Source: Roseovarius sp. EL26
GTDB lineage: Bacteria > Pseudomonadota > Alphaproteobacteria > Rhodobacterales > Rhodobacteraceae
NCBI RefSeq assembly: GCF_900327775.1
Contig: NZ_OUMZ01000007.1
Span: 186,115 to 250,114, forward strand
Direction of reading: 5' to 3'
Length of the DNA stretch: 64,000 nt
This document shows positions 36,291 through 44,680 of the stretch, one piece after another. Under the pieces are notes generated by a model. That model was not told where the DNA came from, searched no databases, and worked only from the letters and a program-made list of their open reading frames with translations. The first letter of the stretch is position 1. Each line of letters opens with the position of its first letter. The translations under genes and the position numbers were made by a program.

Positions 36291-37810
36291 TGAGATATTG
36301 CATACTTCGTCTAATCTGTGGAGCCATAGGTGGTTTGTTGACATCGGTCCCACTTTCGGCGCAAAGCCAATCTCAAATTCGTGGATCGGAAAGCTTTGCG
36401 TCTGAAAATGCCATTCTTGATACCTCTGTATTGTTCGCGATTGGAGCACAGGAAGCGCGCCAAGCCATACGTGGTTCTTTCGGATGGCCCACCTTTCAGG
36501 AAGGCCTAGTCGAGGGCGTGTATTTTCGCTTTGATCCCGATGGGTATGCGCGGTTTTCACCGTCTCCCAGGTTGGATTCAGATGTCTTCGAGGTTGTCTG
36601 CCGCCCGCGCACATATTCGTGCATGGGGCGAAAGGGTGGGCTGTCGATGATGCTTACAAGCCGGGGGCAGCTACAGTTAAAATTCGAAGATGTCATGCCT
36701 GCAGACCGCTTTTTTGTTGCGAGTGGGGTGTCGGAGATCCAGGTGCCCGAGCGTATTTTGCAACCACTTGATCACCAGTTCGAGGCCTTGTTGGCAACGG
36801 GTGGTGAGTTGATTGTGCGACGCGGTGAGGACGAACTCATCAAGGCGTCCCTCGAAGGGTTTCACCCAGTTGTCACATATCTGCGATGGGTGATGTCACG
36901 GCAGGATTACACTGTTTTACCGAGGGGATGGCCAGTTCCAAATTCACTTGATGATGGGTCACAACCTGAAGTAACGAATGTGGCAAGTTGGCAATCCCCA
37001 ATGCCCCAACCACAGGTTTTGGCGGTTGACGCTTTTGGATCGGGGTCCACCAATGAGATTGTTGAGGAACTGAAGGATGCTAGTATTTCGGACGTTCGGG
37101 AGGAATTGAAGTTTCTCCGTGAACTTTTGTTGGAACGCTCAGCACAGCCCGCCAACCACATGTCAATGGATACAGCACATGTGCCAACTGAGCCTGTTTA
37201 CCCGGCCGTTGCTAGGCTAACTGATTTTGACGCTATGAGGCCATCTGAATTGGATAGCCGTTTGAAAGAACTGCAAGATGCTGCAAACGAGATACGAACT
37301 CAGATCGATAGGATTAACGGTAATGTTCGCCCCATTGAGAGCGCACGGCATGGAGCATATCCTGATCCGATAGTGCCAGCAGTGAATTCGGGAGAGATCA
37401 ATATGGGCCTGACGCAAGGCACTCAAATGGCCCAGATTGACCAGGCCAGCTCTGGTGAGGAAGTCAAAGGGGCAGATTTGTCTCATAAACTTGCTTATCT
37501 GATTGAAGAGGTCGGACTTGACTCCAAAACGGCGATTGCAGTTTTACAGACGGGTATTTCGAGTGGACCTCCCTCTGTTGTGATAAAGCAACCTCACGTT
37601 ACTGAGGGCGTAACTGAGCTGTACCAAAGTGATGTCGTTTCTGAGATCCTTAGAGAGCTAGAGGGTGATCTGGTTAATACCACCGAAAACACGGCGACGG
37701 CGGCCGTGGCGGGAAACGTGGGAGCGCAGCCCGTTAGCGAAGGAGAGTATAAATTGCTATCCAACTATTTCAAATCTGTCGTCTTTCCTGAACTCAGGCA
37801 TACCCCATAA
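36290..37810 (+). CDS. Secreted protein of unknown function, coiled-coil
   Basis: A 506-residue protein with a signal peptide (LICGAIGGLLTSVPLSAQSQ, cleavage near SAQ) and no recognised domain. The first half (about 25-190) appears globular with two cysteines (VVCRPRTYSCMG) that could form a disulfide. The second half is acidic and low-complexity with likely coiled coils (VREELKFLRELLLERS and SRLKELQDAANEIRTQIDRI) and a repetitive Val/Thr/Ala C-terminus. Its ATG overlaps the DUF3131 stop, so it is translationally coupled and probably a partner in the periplasm. I do not recognise its family. Confidence 0.75.
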   Translation: MRYCILRLICGAIGGLLTSVPLSAQSQSQIRGSESFASENAILDTSVLFAIGAQEARQAIRGSFGWPTFQEGLVEGVYFRFDPDGYARFSPSPRLDSDVFEVVCRPRTYSCMGRKGGLSMMLTSRGQLQLKFEDVMPADRFFVASGVSEIQVPERILQPLDHQFEALLATGGELIVRRGEDELIKASLEGFHPVVTYLRWVMSRQDYTVLPRGWPVPNSLDDGSQPEVTNVASWQSPMPQPQVLAVDAFGSGSTNEIVEELKDASISDVREELKFLRELLLERSAQPANHMSMDTAHVPTEPVYPAVARLTDFDAMRPSELDSRLKELQDAANEIRTQIDRINGNVRPIESARHGAYPDPIVPAVNSGEINMGLTQGTQMAQIDQASSGEEVKGADLSHKLAYLIEEVGLDSKTAIAVLQTGISSGPPSVVIKQPHVTEGVTELYQSDVVSEILRELEGDLVNTTENTATAAVAGNVGAQPVSEGEYKLLSNYFKSVVFPELRHTP

Positions 37811-37903
37811 ACGGCTATATTTGATATAAATATCTTAGGCGGGTTTGCTGTTAACCATGCCTTTGTTTGCGGGAATTTGTTTAAATTTTTAATCAACTGA
37901 TTG

Positions 37904-37950
37904 CCCTTTCCCAATATCGTTAACAAACTATTAACGTTATTGGGAAGGGG
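37904..37950 (+). promoter_or_regulatory. 20-nt inverted repeat covering the GH16 ribosome site
   Basis: Arms 37904-37923 and 37931-37950 pair over 20 positions with one T-T mismatch and one G-T pair, around a 7-nt loop (CAAACTA). The core reads CCCAATAtCGTTAA and its inverse. The right arm ends in GGGAAGGGG, which with the next G forms the only Shine-Dalgarno-like sequence for the TTG start at 37960. As RNA the hairpin would hide this site; as DNA it would be a good dimeric operator. Confidence 0.7.
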
Positions 37951-37959
37951 GCAGGGGCG

Positions 37960-38739
37960 TTGAATGTCGTTTGGGGGAAGTTTGGAGTTTGGTTTATTTT
38001 GTGTCTTACAGTCCACATTGGTGTTGGCCATGCTCAACAGAATTTTATTGATCACTTCAAAGGCCAGGTTTTAGAAAACTGGCAGATTGCTGATTACAAT
38101 TTTACACATCCTAAGTTTGATACCGATTGGCGTCGTCATCAGGTTGAGCTAGGCAATGGTATTAATTTGTCTCTGACATCTAAAGATAATGCCGAAAATC
38201 AATTCGATGGGGCGTCTATTAGACGTAAGGATAAAACGCATTTTGGACGTTATGAGGTCGTGGTCAAACCTGCGCGTGGGGCGGGGGTTATCACTGGTTT
38301 TTTTACTTACACTGGCCCATATTACGGCACTCAGCATGATGAAATTGATATCGAATTCCTTGGCAAGGATACAACGCAGATTCATTTGGCGTGGTTTGTT
38401 GATGGGGAGCTATATAACAAATTTATTGATCTGGGTTTTGATGCGGCGGATCGGCCAAGAATGTACGCTTTTGAATGGGAGGCTGACCGACTGCGGTGGT
38501 ATGCAGAAGGCAGGTTAATTTATGAACATACTTCGCAAGAAGGCCCTATTCCACAGGTGCCAGGATACTTGTACGCCAACCTTTGGGCTTCTGACCCAGT
38601 AATTTCCTCTTGGTCTGGTATCGCTGATACACGGCAGCGCTATGCTGCAAACGTGCGCCGTGTTTCCTATTTGTCCAAAACGAACTGCAAGGCAAGTAGA
38701 TTAAGGTCGTATCTGGGGCACAAGTATTGCCGGGCGTAG
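37960..38739 (+). CDS. Glycoside hydrolase family 16 beta-glucanase, secreted
   Basis: GH16 enzymes cut beta-1,3 and/or beta-1,4 glucans (lichenase, laminarinase type). The 259-residue product has a signal peptide (FGVWFILCLTVHIGVGHAQQ) and the complete catalytic motif HDEIDIEFLG (ExDxE). The start codon is TTG; GGAAGGGGG upstream is its ribosome site and lies inside an inverted repeat. The gene sits between the secreted unknown and the convergent caspase-fold gene, whose 3' end it overlaps by 39 nt. In glycan clusters such enzymes set chain length or release the product, so it implies a beta-glucan-type polymer. A C-terminal basic extension with two Cys (NCKASR, KYCRA) follows the domain. 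Confidence 0.9.
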   Translation: MNVVWGKFGVWFILCLTVHIGVGHAQQNFIDHFKGQVLENWQIADYNFTHPKFDTDWRRHQVELGNGINLSLTSKDNAENQFDGASIRRKDKTHFGRYEVVVKPARGAGVITGFFTYTGPYYGTQHDEIDIEFLGKDTTQIHLAWFVDGELYNKFIDLGFDAADRPRMYAFEWEADRLRWYAEGRLIYEHTSQEGPIPQVPGYLYANLWASDPVISSWSGIADTRQRYAANVRRVSYLSKTNCKASRLRSYLGHKYCRA

Positions 38740-39462
38740 CAATGATGATTGCACCCATGGAACCTGACGTCCACCGGTTTGTTGTACTACATCAAGCCGC
38801 ACATTGCGAAGGATCTCAATTAATGGGCGATCAGGTGTTTGCATTTGCCGGAGGAACGCGGTCGCAAAGGGGCTGAATGACCCAACCCCATCAAACGCAG
38901 GTTGCCCGGCTCCAGCCGCATAGGCCAACAGGAGGCCTGCTGGCGCAATGGTTGTTGAAGGCGCGGGATGGGATGGGATGTTTAACTCCGGCGGTGTTCT
39001 GCATGCATCAAATAAAACGATCTTTTGGCGAGGTTTGTCTGAAATTGCTCGGATGATCATCCGAAGTGGTATGGCACCATGGGAAAATTCATCTGATGAG
39101 GTGTTCAGTCTAACGTCGCGCGTCAGGAAGTAGGAAGTGGCCCCGTTTTGAAATCCGTGCCCTGCCAGGTAAACGACAACTTGCGACGCCTCTGCCGAGG
39201 CAAGACGCATGGCTGCCAAGGTGCGCAGAAGCTCATCGCGGTTGGGGTTTCGTAAATGAAAGACGCCGTAACCTAGCTCTGACAGACGCCGTGCTATGGC
39301 CTTTGCATCGCGTTCAGCATTTACCACATCGGGAACGTTGTCATATTGCTCGACACTAATGATCAAGGACATATGGCTGCGGCCAGCTTGTTCGGGTGTT
39401 GCGGTATAGGTCTGCGCCAAAATTCCGAAAATGACCCCGGTTAGTATTACCTTTAATGGCAT
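38701..39462 (-). CDS. Secreted caspase-fold (peptidase C14) protein
   Basis: A 253-residue protein with an N-terminal signal-like helix (LKVILTGVIFGILAQTYTA) and a caspase p20-like domain: ISVEQYDNVPDVVNAERDA, catalytic His in VYLAGHGFQ and catalytic Cys in VLFDACRTPP. Both dyad residues are present, so it may be an active Arg/Lys- or Asp-type protease or processor in the periplasm. Its start overlaps the OmpA-like gene by 10 nt (shared operon), and its 3' end overlaps GH16. The periplasmic location and setting argue against a defence role and for envelope or glycan-machine maturation; this is inference. Confidence 0.82.
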   Translation of the reverse strand: MPLKVILTGVIFGILAQTYTATPEQAGRSHMSLIISVEQYDNVPDVVNAERDAKAIARRLSELGYGVFHLRNPNRDELLRTLAAMRLASAEASQVVVYLAGHGFQNGATSYFLTRDVRLNTSSDEFSHGAIPLRMIIRAISDKPRQKIVLFDACRTPPELNIPSHPAPSTTIAPAGLLLAYAAGAGQPAFDGVGSFSPFATAFLRQMQTPDRPLIEILRNVRLDVVQQTGGRQVPWVQSSLLRPAILVPQIRP

Positions 39463-40037
39463 GTTTTTCCATCCCGGTGTCGGGCCATGATTTCGACACG
39501 GCGGTTAAGGGGATGTGGCCCGGGTAGCTTTGGCAAAGGTTGTTTTTCCCCTCGGGCTTCGGTGATAATCCGCTCCATTGGAATGCCCCCTTCTGCTGCA
39601 AGAAAGGCGGCAACCATGCGCGCGCGCTTTGAGGATAAGGTTTTGTTGAATATAGGCCCGCCTACGCTGTCTGTATGACCCACGAGTTTGATGCAAGCTT
39701 GTGCCATTTTCGGTGCACTCGCGACTTTAGCCAGCCTGCTCAAATGTCCCCGATATTCCGGTGTTAAGTTGCTGGAATTAAATGGGAACCGGATGAAATA
39801 CCCACGCTCTTCTGTCTCTAGAGGAGCGGCATGTTGAGGAAATCCGGCAGGGGGGAGACGCCTGACGGCGCCGAGCGACTGACTCGGAGGAGAGCAATGC
39901 GACGCAACTTCTCCGGTCAAGGCCAGATGTATAGCACAAGCATCTGCAGTCACCGGCAGCTCGACCGTTTGTTGAGCGATTGCAGATGTGGGTACGAACA
40001 GCAGGCAATTGAGTGCAGCAGAAAGGTAGACTTTCAT
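39453..40037 (-). CDS. OmpA-like peptidoglycan-associated protein (short, secreted)
   Basis: From ATG 40037, which has GGAG about 12 nt upstream, the product is 194 residues with signal peptide MKVYLSAALNCLLFVPTSAIAQ. The C-terminal OmpA domain shows FPFNSSNLTPEYRGHLSRLA and GHTDSVGGPIFNKTLSSKRAR, with the Asp and Arg that bind diaminopimelate in peptidoglycan. There is no outer-membrane barrel or lipobox, so it is a soluble periplasmic protein docked on the wall. The frame extends upstream to 40124 without a signal peptide; that start is rejected. It overlaps the caspase-fold gene by 10 nt. Confidence 0.85.
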   Translation of the reverse strand: MKVYLSAALNCLLFVPTSAIAQQTVELPVTADACAIHLALTGEVASHCSPPSQSLGAVRRLPPAGFPQHAAPLETEERGYFIRFPFNSSNLTPEYRGHLSRLAKVASAPKMAQACIKLVGHTDSVGGPIFNKTLSSKRARMVAAFLAAEGGIPMERIITEARGEKQPLPKLPGPHPLNRRVEIMARHRDGKTCH

Positions 40038-40205
40038 ATGATTAGACTTTCTCCAAATGTGATCCATAGTCTGTAAGACAGATGTAAATTTTTCCTTCAG
40101 ATCAGACTTAAAATTTGTGAACACTTTGAACGAAAGTATTACTGGCCTTCATAAACCATAAAGTTTCATGCCCTAGGCTGAGCGGGATCACGGCTAAAGG
40201 TATGT

Positions 40206-41492
40206 GTGGTGTTGTTATTCCGACGAATAGGTTCTGTTTTTCTCATCTGTGCCGGATTGATCTCGCTTTCAGGCTGCGACTATCCGCATACGGGTCTGGC
40301 TCCGGCTGTTGGGCAACCCAACACACGACCCACGCGCAACTTTACCTCCTTTAGCGCGTCACTGCGATGTATGGATGGGTTGTTGGCCAAGTTGCCACGG
40401 CGCTCTTACCTGATCTCTTCTTCTGATATCCTGGATGAGACCCGCCGACTGTCTGTCGGAGCGGATGACATGCTGATAAATGCGATCAATCAAATCAACC
40501 GCAGTAGCCAACGTTATGTCTTTTTGGATCAAGCGCGCATTTCGGGATTTGGGCAGCTGGAGATTGTGACCACACGCAAAAAAGATGAATTGAAGCCCAA
40601 TTTATATATTCGAGGCTCCATTTCGCAGGTGGATACGGATGTAGCCGAGGGCGAGATTGGCACTGTTACGGCGTCGCGGCCCAGTTCGCTGGGGGGGCTA
40701 ACGGGGGCGTCTTACAAGGGGTTCCGTAAATTGTCAGTTGTCTCGGTTGACTTACATCTGGTGCAATATCCGAGCCGCCAAATCGTGCCAGGTGCTTCGG
40801 TGGCCAACTCAATGGTAGTGGTAAAGCGGGGTTTTTCGGGAAAGGCTTCAGGCATCATTGACACGCTTACACTCACTGTCGGCTTTCCGATTTCGATTGA
40901 GCGGGTGGAAAGCCAAAGCCAAGCTGTGAGAAATTTGGTTGAGCTTGGTGTGATTGAATTGCTGGGGAAACATGCCGGAGTGCCATATTGGCAATGTCTT
41001 GACAGTTCTGCCACGAACGCGCGTAAACAAGAACAGCAAGAGCGTAGCTTTGTTTATGGTATGACTGATAATGTAGAGGTGACGACAGCCCAATCCATGC
41101 TGATAACGCTTGGGTATCTGGCTGGTACGGCAAATGGACGGTTGGATGTGGCCACAAAGCGGGCCATTAGCCGGTTCCAAGCAGACGAAAACCTGTTGCC
41201 CAACGGCATCTTAGATTTTGACCTTATGGAGCGTTTGGACGAACGTATAAGGGAGCGTAAGAAAACACGCCCTGCAGAGAGCGCCCCAACACCACAAACA
41301 ATTGATGCGACACAGGGTTTACGCGATACGGCCAAAGTTGTGGCCCCTCCGAAGCCCGTACCGGTGACAGCTCAACCCTCAAAATCTGTGAATGTTCCGG
41401 CGGGACAGTCCCCGAATTGTAATCAGGGGAAAACGTGCGAAGGCATATACAAGAATCTGTATGATTTCATCAAAGAGGATGTCGGATTTTGA
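40206..41492 (+). CDS. CsgG-like outer-membrane lipoprotein with peptidoglycan-binding domain
   Basis: A 428-residue protein with a GTG start (TAAAGG 6 nt upstream) and lipoprotein signal (LICAGLISLSGC). Residues 60-260 look like the CsgG/HfaB assembly-factor fold (GADDMLINAINQINRSSQRY, PNLYIRGSISQVDTDV, VVVKRGFSGKASGIID). Residues 290-350 are a PG_binding_1 domain (AQSMLITLGYLAGTANGRLD, AISRFQADENLLPNGILD). A Pro/Ala linker and a short Cys-containing tail (CNQGKTCEGIYKNLYDF) close it. CsgG forms an outer-membrane secretion channel; this could be the cluster's outer pore or an anchor (inference). Confidence 0.78.
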   Translation: MVLLFRRIGSVFLICAGLISLSGCDYPHTGLAPAVGQPNTRPTRNFTSFSASLRCMDGLLAKLPRRSYLISSSDILDETRRLSVGADDMLINAINQINRSSQRYVFLDQARISGFGQLEIVTTRKKDELKPNLYIRGSISQVDTDVAEGEIGTVTASRPSSLGGLTGASYKGFRKLSVVSVDLHLVQYPSRQIVPGASVANSMVVVKRGFSGKASGIIDTLTLTVGFPISIERVESQSQAVRNLVELGVIELLGKHAGVPYWQCLDSSATNARKQEQQERSFVYGMTDNVEVTTAQSMLITLGYLAGTANGRLDVATKRAISRFQADENLLPNGILDFDLMERLDERIRERKKTRPAESAPTPQTIDATQGLRDTAKVVAPPKPVPVTAQPSKSVNVPAGQSPNCNQGKTCEGIYKNLYDFIKEDVGF

Positions 41493-41551
41493 CGAATATT
41501 GGTCATTATCTAAGTGATGTGCCCTGTGCCATGGGTAGAGCATTTGAATGA

Positions 41552-42856
41552 TCACAATGGCCAAAGCGGCCCATAGGCGATGAAGTGAATGGCTTCCAGA
41601 ACTACGGCATTGGTATTGGCTGTTGTCACGGTATTGATCTCTCCTGTGGTCTCATATCGGCCTGACGCCCAGCCTCGATCTGTTTCAAGATCTTTCAACG
41701 CAGCGCGCGCCATCGCGGTATAATCTGTTCCATATAGAGCATCCCAGGCAAAGGCGGCCTTCAGGCTGATGGTGCGCAGTTCTGGATGGTGTTCTCCCTT
41801 TTCTGTCACGACGGCCCAGTTTTTACCGTTGCTGTAAACTGATGAATACAGAAAATAGGGTTCTTGGTTTATATTGTCCTCGGAAACCATCGTGATGTGG
41901 CCCGTTCTGGCGTATCTATTTTCCTGCGCCGCGTAGACACGGCTGGCCAGTGTGGCGCTTTCGCGATTGAAACCAAATTCAAGCCCCTGCATGAAAAAGG
42001 GTTCGCTCAATGTTGGTGTGATTGCACGGAATGTTCCGGCACGCCGCTGGTCGATGGGGATCTCAATGCCAGAAACCTCTTCCCATTCCATAATGGTACT
42101 GGCACTACCGGCGTTCAATGTATCCAACCCCCATAGGGCGGCGGCGCGGGCTGCATATTGTTCATAGCCAATACGGCCTTCTTGTTTGTAGACAACTGTG
42201 CCCCCTTCATGTTGTGCTCCATGTAAACGCCCTTCAAAGGCAAGTGCGCCCAACTCCCAATTTGCCAACACTGCTTGAATGCGCGGGGAAAATTGCGGAT
42301 AGCGCCGTTCCAGAACTCGTAAAGCGGCGAGCATTCGCGCGATGTCTAACGCCGACCAACCGATGCCGGTGTCTGTTGTTTTGTTCTTGTAATCTACCAT
42401 TTTCAAGCTACGCGAATGATACACTTTGTTGGGTAGAACCCCTTCGAAAAGGGGTATTTTCTCCATAGCTTCCAAGAGCTTTTCAACGCGTCGCGTGAAC
42501 TGAGCGGTGTCAATGATCCCAAGATCGCGGGCTGAAATCAATGCAAATAGATAAGATCCCTGATCCCAAAGCGTACCCGAGGGATAGCCTGATACAGAAT
42601 CGACCAACCCGCTTTCGGGTTGATAATTTTTCTCAAAGTAGCGCCAAGCCACTTTGGCGGCGTGGCGGTCAGCATCAGAAAGCGAGCGGGGAGGCTGAAC
42701 TGGTAAAGCACTGGAGTAATCTATCTGTGGGCCATCGCCGGACAACAGAAATTGTTGCATACCATCAGTACCAACGGCCAGCCCAGCGGCCAGAACCAAC
42801 CCGGACAAAAATAACCAACTGCTACGATTGCCGGAGTGGCTTGATGTTTGCGACAT
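41552..42856 (-). CDS. DUF3131 domain protein (second of two)
   Basis: A 434-residue paralogue of the protein at 34602-36290. It has an N-terminal helix (SSWLFLSGLVLAAGLAVG) and a DUF3131 domain with AAKVAWRYFEKNY, GYPSGTLWDQGSYLFALI, NKVYHSRSLKMVDY, GWSALDIARMLAALRV and TTANTNAVVLEAIHF. It lacks the extra ~60-residue N-terminal linker of its paralogue. The start overlaps the GT2 gene end by 35 nt, so it is the last gene of the five-gene minus-strand operon beginning at the acyltransferase. Periplasmic, probably acting on the glycan just made by the GT2. Confidence 0.82.
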   Translation of the reverse strand: MSQTSSHSGNRSSWLFLSGLVLAAGLAVGTDGMQQFLLSGDGPQIDYSSALPVQPPRSLSDADRHAAKVAWRYFEKNYQPESGLVDSVSGYPSGTLWDQGSYLFALISARDLGIIDTAQFTRRVEKLLEAMEKIPLFEGVLPNKVYHSRSLKMVDYKNKTTDTGIGWSALDIARMLAALRVLERRYPQFSPRIQAVLANWELGALAFEGRLHGAQHEGGTVVYKQEGRIGYEQYAARAAALWGLDTLNAGSASTIMEWEEVSGIEIPIDQRRAGTFRAITPTLSEPFFMQGLEFGFNRESATLASRVYAAQENRYARTGHITMVSEDNINQEPYFLYSSVYSNGKNWAVVTEKGEHHPELRTISLKAAFAWDALYGTDYTAMARAALKDLETDRGWASGRYETTGEINTVTTANTNAVVLEAIHFIAYGPLWPL

Positions 42857-44636
42857 GCGTCAGCTCCTCTTTCTTTTTGGGGTTTAACGTAGGGGGAGGG
42901 ACCCAGAAAGCGGCCAGAACAATTCGCCCGACGGCCAGCATGTTCCATCCCAGCCAAAATAGGTTGACCGTAAGCAACGATCGGTCATGTCCGGGCACCC
43001 CTAATTGCGTTTGAATGATACCAAAAATAGCTGCGGTACCCATTATGGTCAGTAACCAGACATTGGGCAGGATATGATGCCGCCCCTGCCCAAAAACCGG
43101 AATTTTCGGGGTGGGGGGGAAACTGGGGCGCCGTTTGCATAGTACCATCCATAAGGCTCGCAGTTGAATGGGAAGAGTGGAAAGAGCTAAGAGGCGCCCG
43201 GGTTGTACAGCATAGCCTTTACAAGCACAGACAATGGCCAATTCGCTGCATAGGATCATCGGCAGAAAATGCAGAAAAAATTCAATAGAATAAGCTTTGA
43301 CCGGGGCAATTCCTAAAACCAATGAGATGACAGGGGCGAACAATAGGACCGGTGTCCACAGCACGGTTATGTATGACCAGAAGGTCGCCGCATAATGCAA
43401 TTTGACACGCCATGGCATGCCTCGGCGCAACAGCGGATTGTCATGCAGCATGATGTCATAGGTGCCGCCGGCATACTTGAGCTTTTGTGCCGCCCAGGCT
43501 TCGACCGTCCAGGGCGAAAGCATTCTCGCTTCGACCTGAGGGTGGTACACTGAAATCCATGCGTCAGCATCCTCCTGCAGCAAGATCGAGGTGTAGATAT
43601 CTTCGCTGACGTGAAAGCGGAACGGCTCCAGTGGGACGCTGTTCAGTATCAGGGCATCTTGCTGCGGATGGTCAAGTTTGCGAGACAATTGTGCAACCGC
43701 ATCCCCCTTCCGCTTGAGCGCAGCTGAAAAGATTGCTTCACGGCGGTGGATTGACCCGGCACCACAACAAAAAGAGGCCCCGTGGCGGTTGCGTCGACGT
43801 TGGATAACATCGAAGAACAATGTCGGTTCCGATAGAAACGGGTCATGTCCGACTGTGTCTCGACCGCTGGTGCGACGTGCAAGCGGTGCCAACCAGCGCA
43901 ACCGTGGTGAAATTTTTTGTGCGATCCAATCGCACCAATGCAAACCCTCGGGAATGTCATAAAACCAGTGCGGAGTCTGAACCCAGGCCACTTTCGGATT
44001 TTTGAAGTACCCAAGGGTGTTTTGCAAAATACCAGTCTCGACCCGTGTATCTGCATCACAGATCAGGATAAAATCACCTCCTGTCTGCATCAGCGCATTT
44101 CGTAGATTTCCAGCTTTGAAACCCTCGTTGCTGTTACGTGACAGATACCCGATCTGCATGCTCTGCGCGAGCTGTGCCATAAAGGGGCGATTACCGTCAT
44201 CCAGAAGGAAGATCTTAACATTTGTATTGTCTGGCAGGGTCAGCTCACGTGCCGCCGCGATTGAGGGACGTAGAACCTCGATTTCTTCGTCGTAAGTTGT
44301 GATGTAGAGATCCACTTTGATCGGGCCCGGCCCGTCAAGCCCGGCTTCGTCCCGAGAGGCCGGTGGTGGTTTGACACGGGTGTCATCCTCTTGCCAGATG
44401 TCATAATAGAACAGTAAACTACCAAGAAAAAATAGACTTTCGGCCATGGTTACAGCGATTGAGAATGCCAAGGCATCCGGGTTGAGGGATTGTGTCCAAC
44501 GCCAGTGCAGATACCACAGCGAAATGCCCGTGGTCATGCCGGCTAGCAGATGCCAACAGTGCATGCGGCGGCGGCTCATTGGGGTAAACCTTGGCGGGCG
44601 ACGGCTCTCATACGGGGTGAAATAGGGGCTGCTCAT
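42822..44636 (-). CDS. Cellulose-synthase-like family 2 glycosyltransferase
   Basis: Inner-membrane processive glycan synthase. The 604-residue product has two N-terminal helices (about 28-80), a cytoplasmic GT-A domain with LLDDGNR (146-148), DADTRV (194-196) and SED (344-346), the FCCGAGSIHRRE acceptor-site segment, and three or more C-terminal helices (about 400-590). The usual Q(Q/R)xRW motif is replaced by QKLKY (384-388), and there is no PilZ domain, so c-di-GMP control is not visible. A role in making a beta-glucan fits with the neighbouring GH16. It is fourth in the operon acyltransferase, STAS-nucleotidyltransferase, unknown secreted, GT2, DUF3131. Confidence 0.88.
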   Translation of the reverse strand: MSSPYFTPYESRRPPRFTPMSRRRMHCWHLLAGMTTGISLWYLHWRWTQSLNPDALAFSIAVTMAESLFFLGSLLFYYDIWQEDDTRVKPPPASRDEAGLDGPGPIKVDLYITTYDEEIEVLRPSIAAARELTLPDNTNVKIFLLDDGNRPFMAQLAQSMQIGYLSRNSNEGFKAGNLRNALMQTGGDFILICDADTRVETGILQNTLGYFKNPKVAWVQTPHWFYDIPEGLHWCDWIAQKISPRLRWLAPLARRTSGRDTVGHDPFLSEPTLFFDVIQRRRNRHGASFCCGAGSIHRREAIFSAALKRKGDAVAQLSRKLDHPQQDALILNSVPLEPFRFHVSEDIYTSILLQEDADAWISVYHPQVEARMLSPWTVEAWAAQKLKYAGGTYDIMLHDNPLLRRGMPWRVKLHYAATFWSYITVLWTPVLLFAPVISLVLGIAPVKAYSIEFFLHFLPMILCSELAIVCACKGYAVQPGRLLALSTLPIQLRALWMVLCKRRPSFPPTPKIPVFGQGRHHILPNVWLLTIMGTAAIFGIIQTQLGVPGHDRSLLTVNLFWLGWNMLAVGRIVLAAFWVPPPTLNPKKKEELTHVANIKPLRQS

Positions 44637-44680
44637 ACTGTCCTTTGCGCCAATGTATAATTTACTGTGGCATGACAGGG

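Noticed and set aside
38701-39462. Caspase-fold gene as part of an anti-phage defence system
   Set aside because: It has a signal peptide and sits with envelope and glycan genes; no effector, sensor or nuclease genes are nearby.
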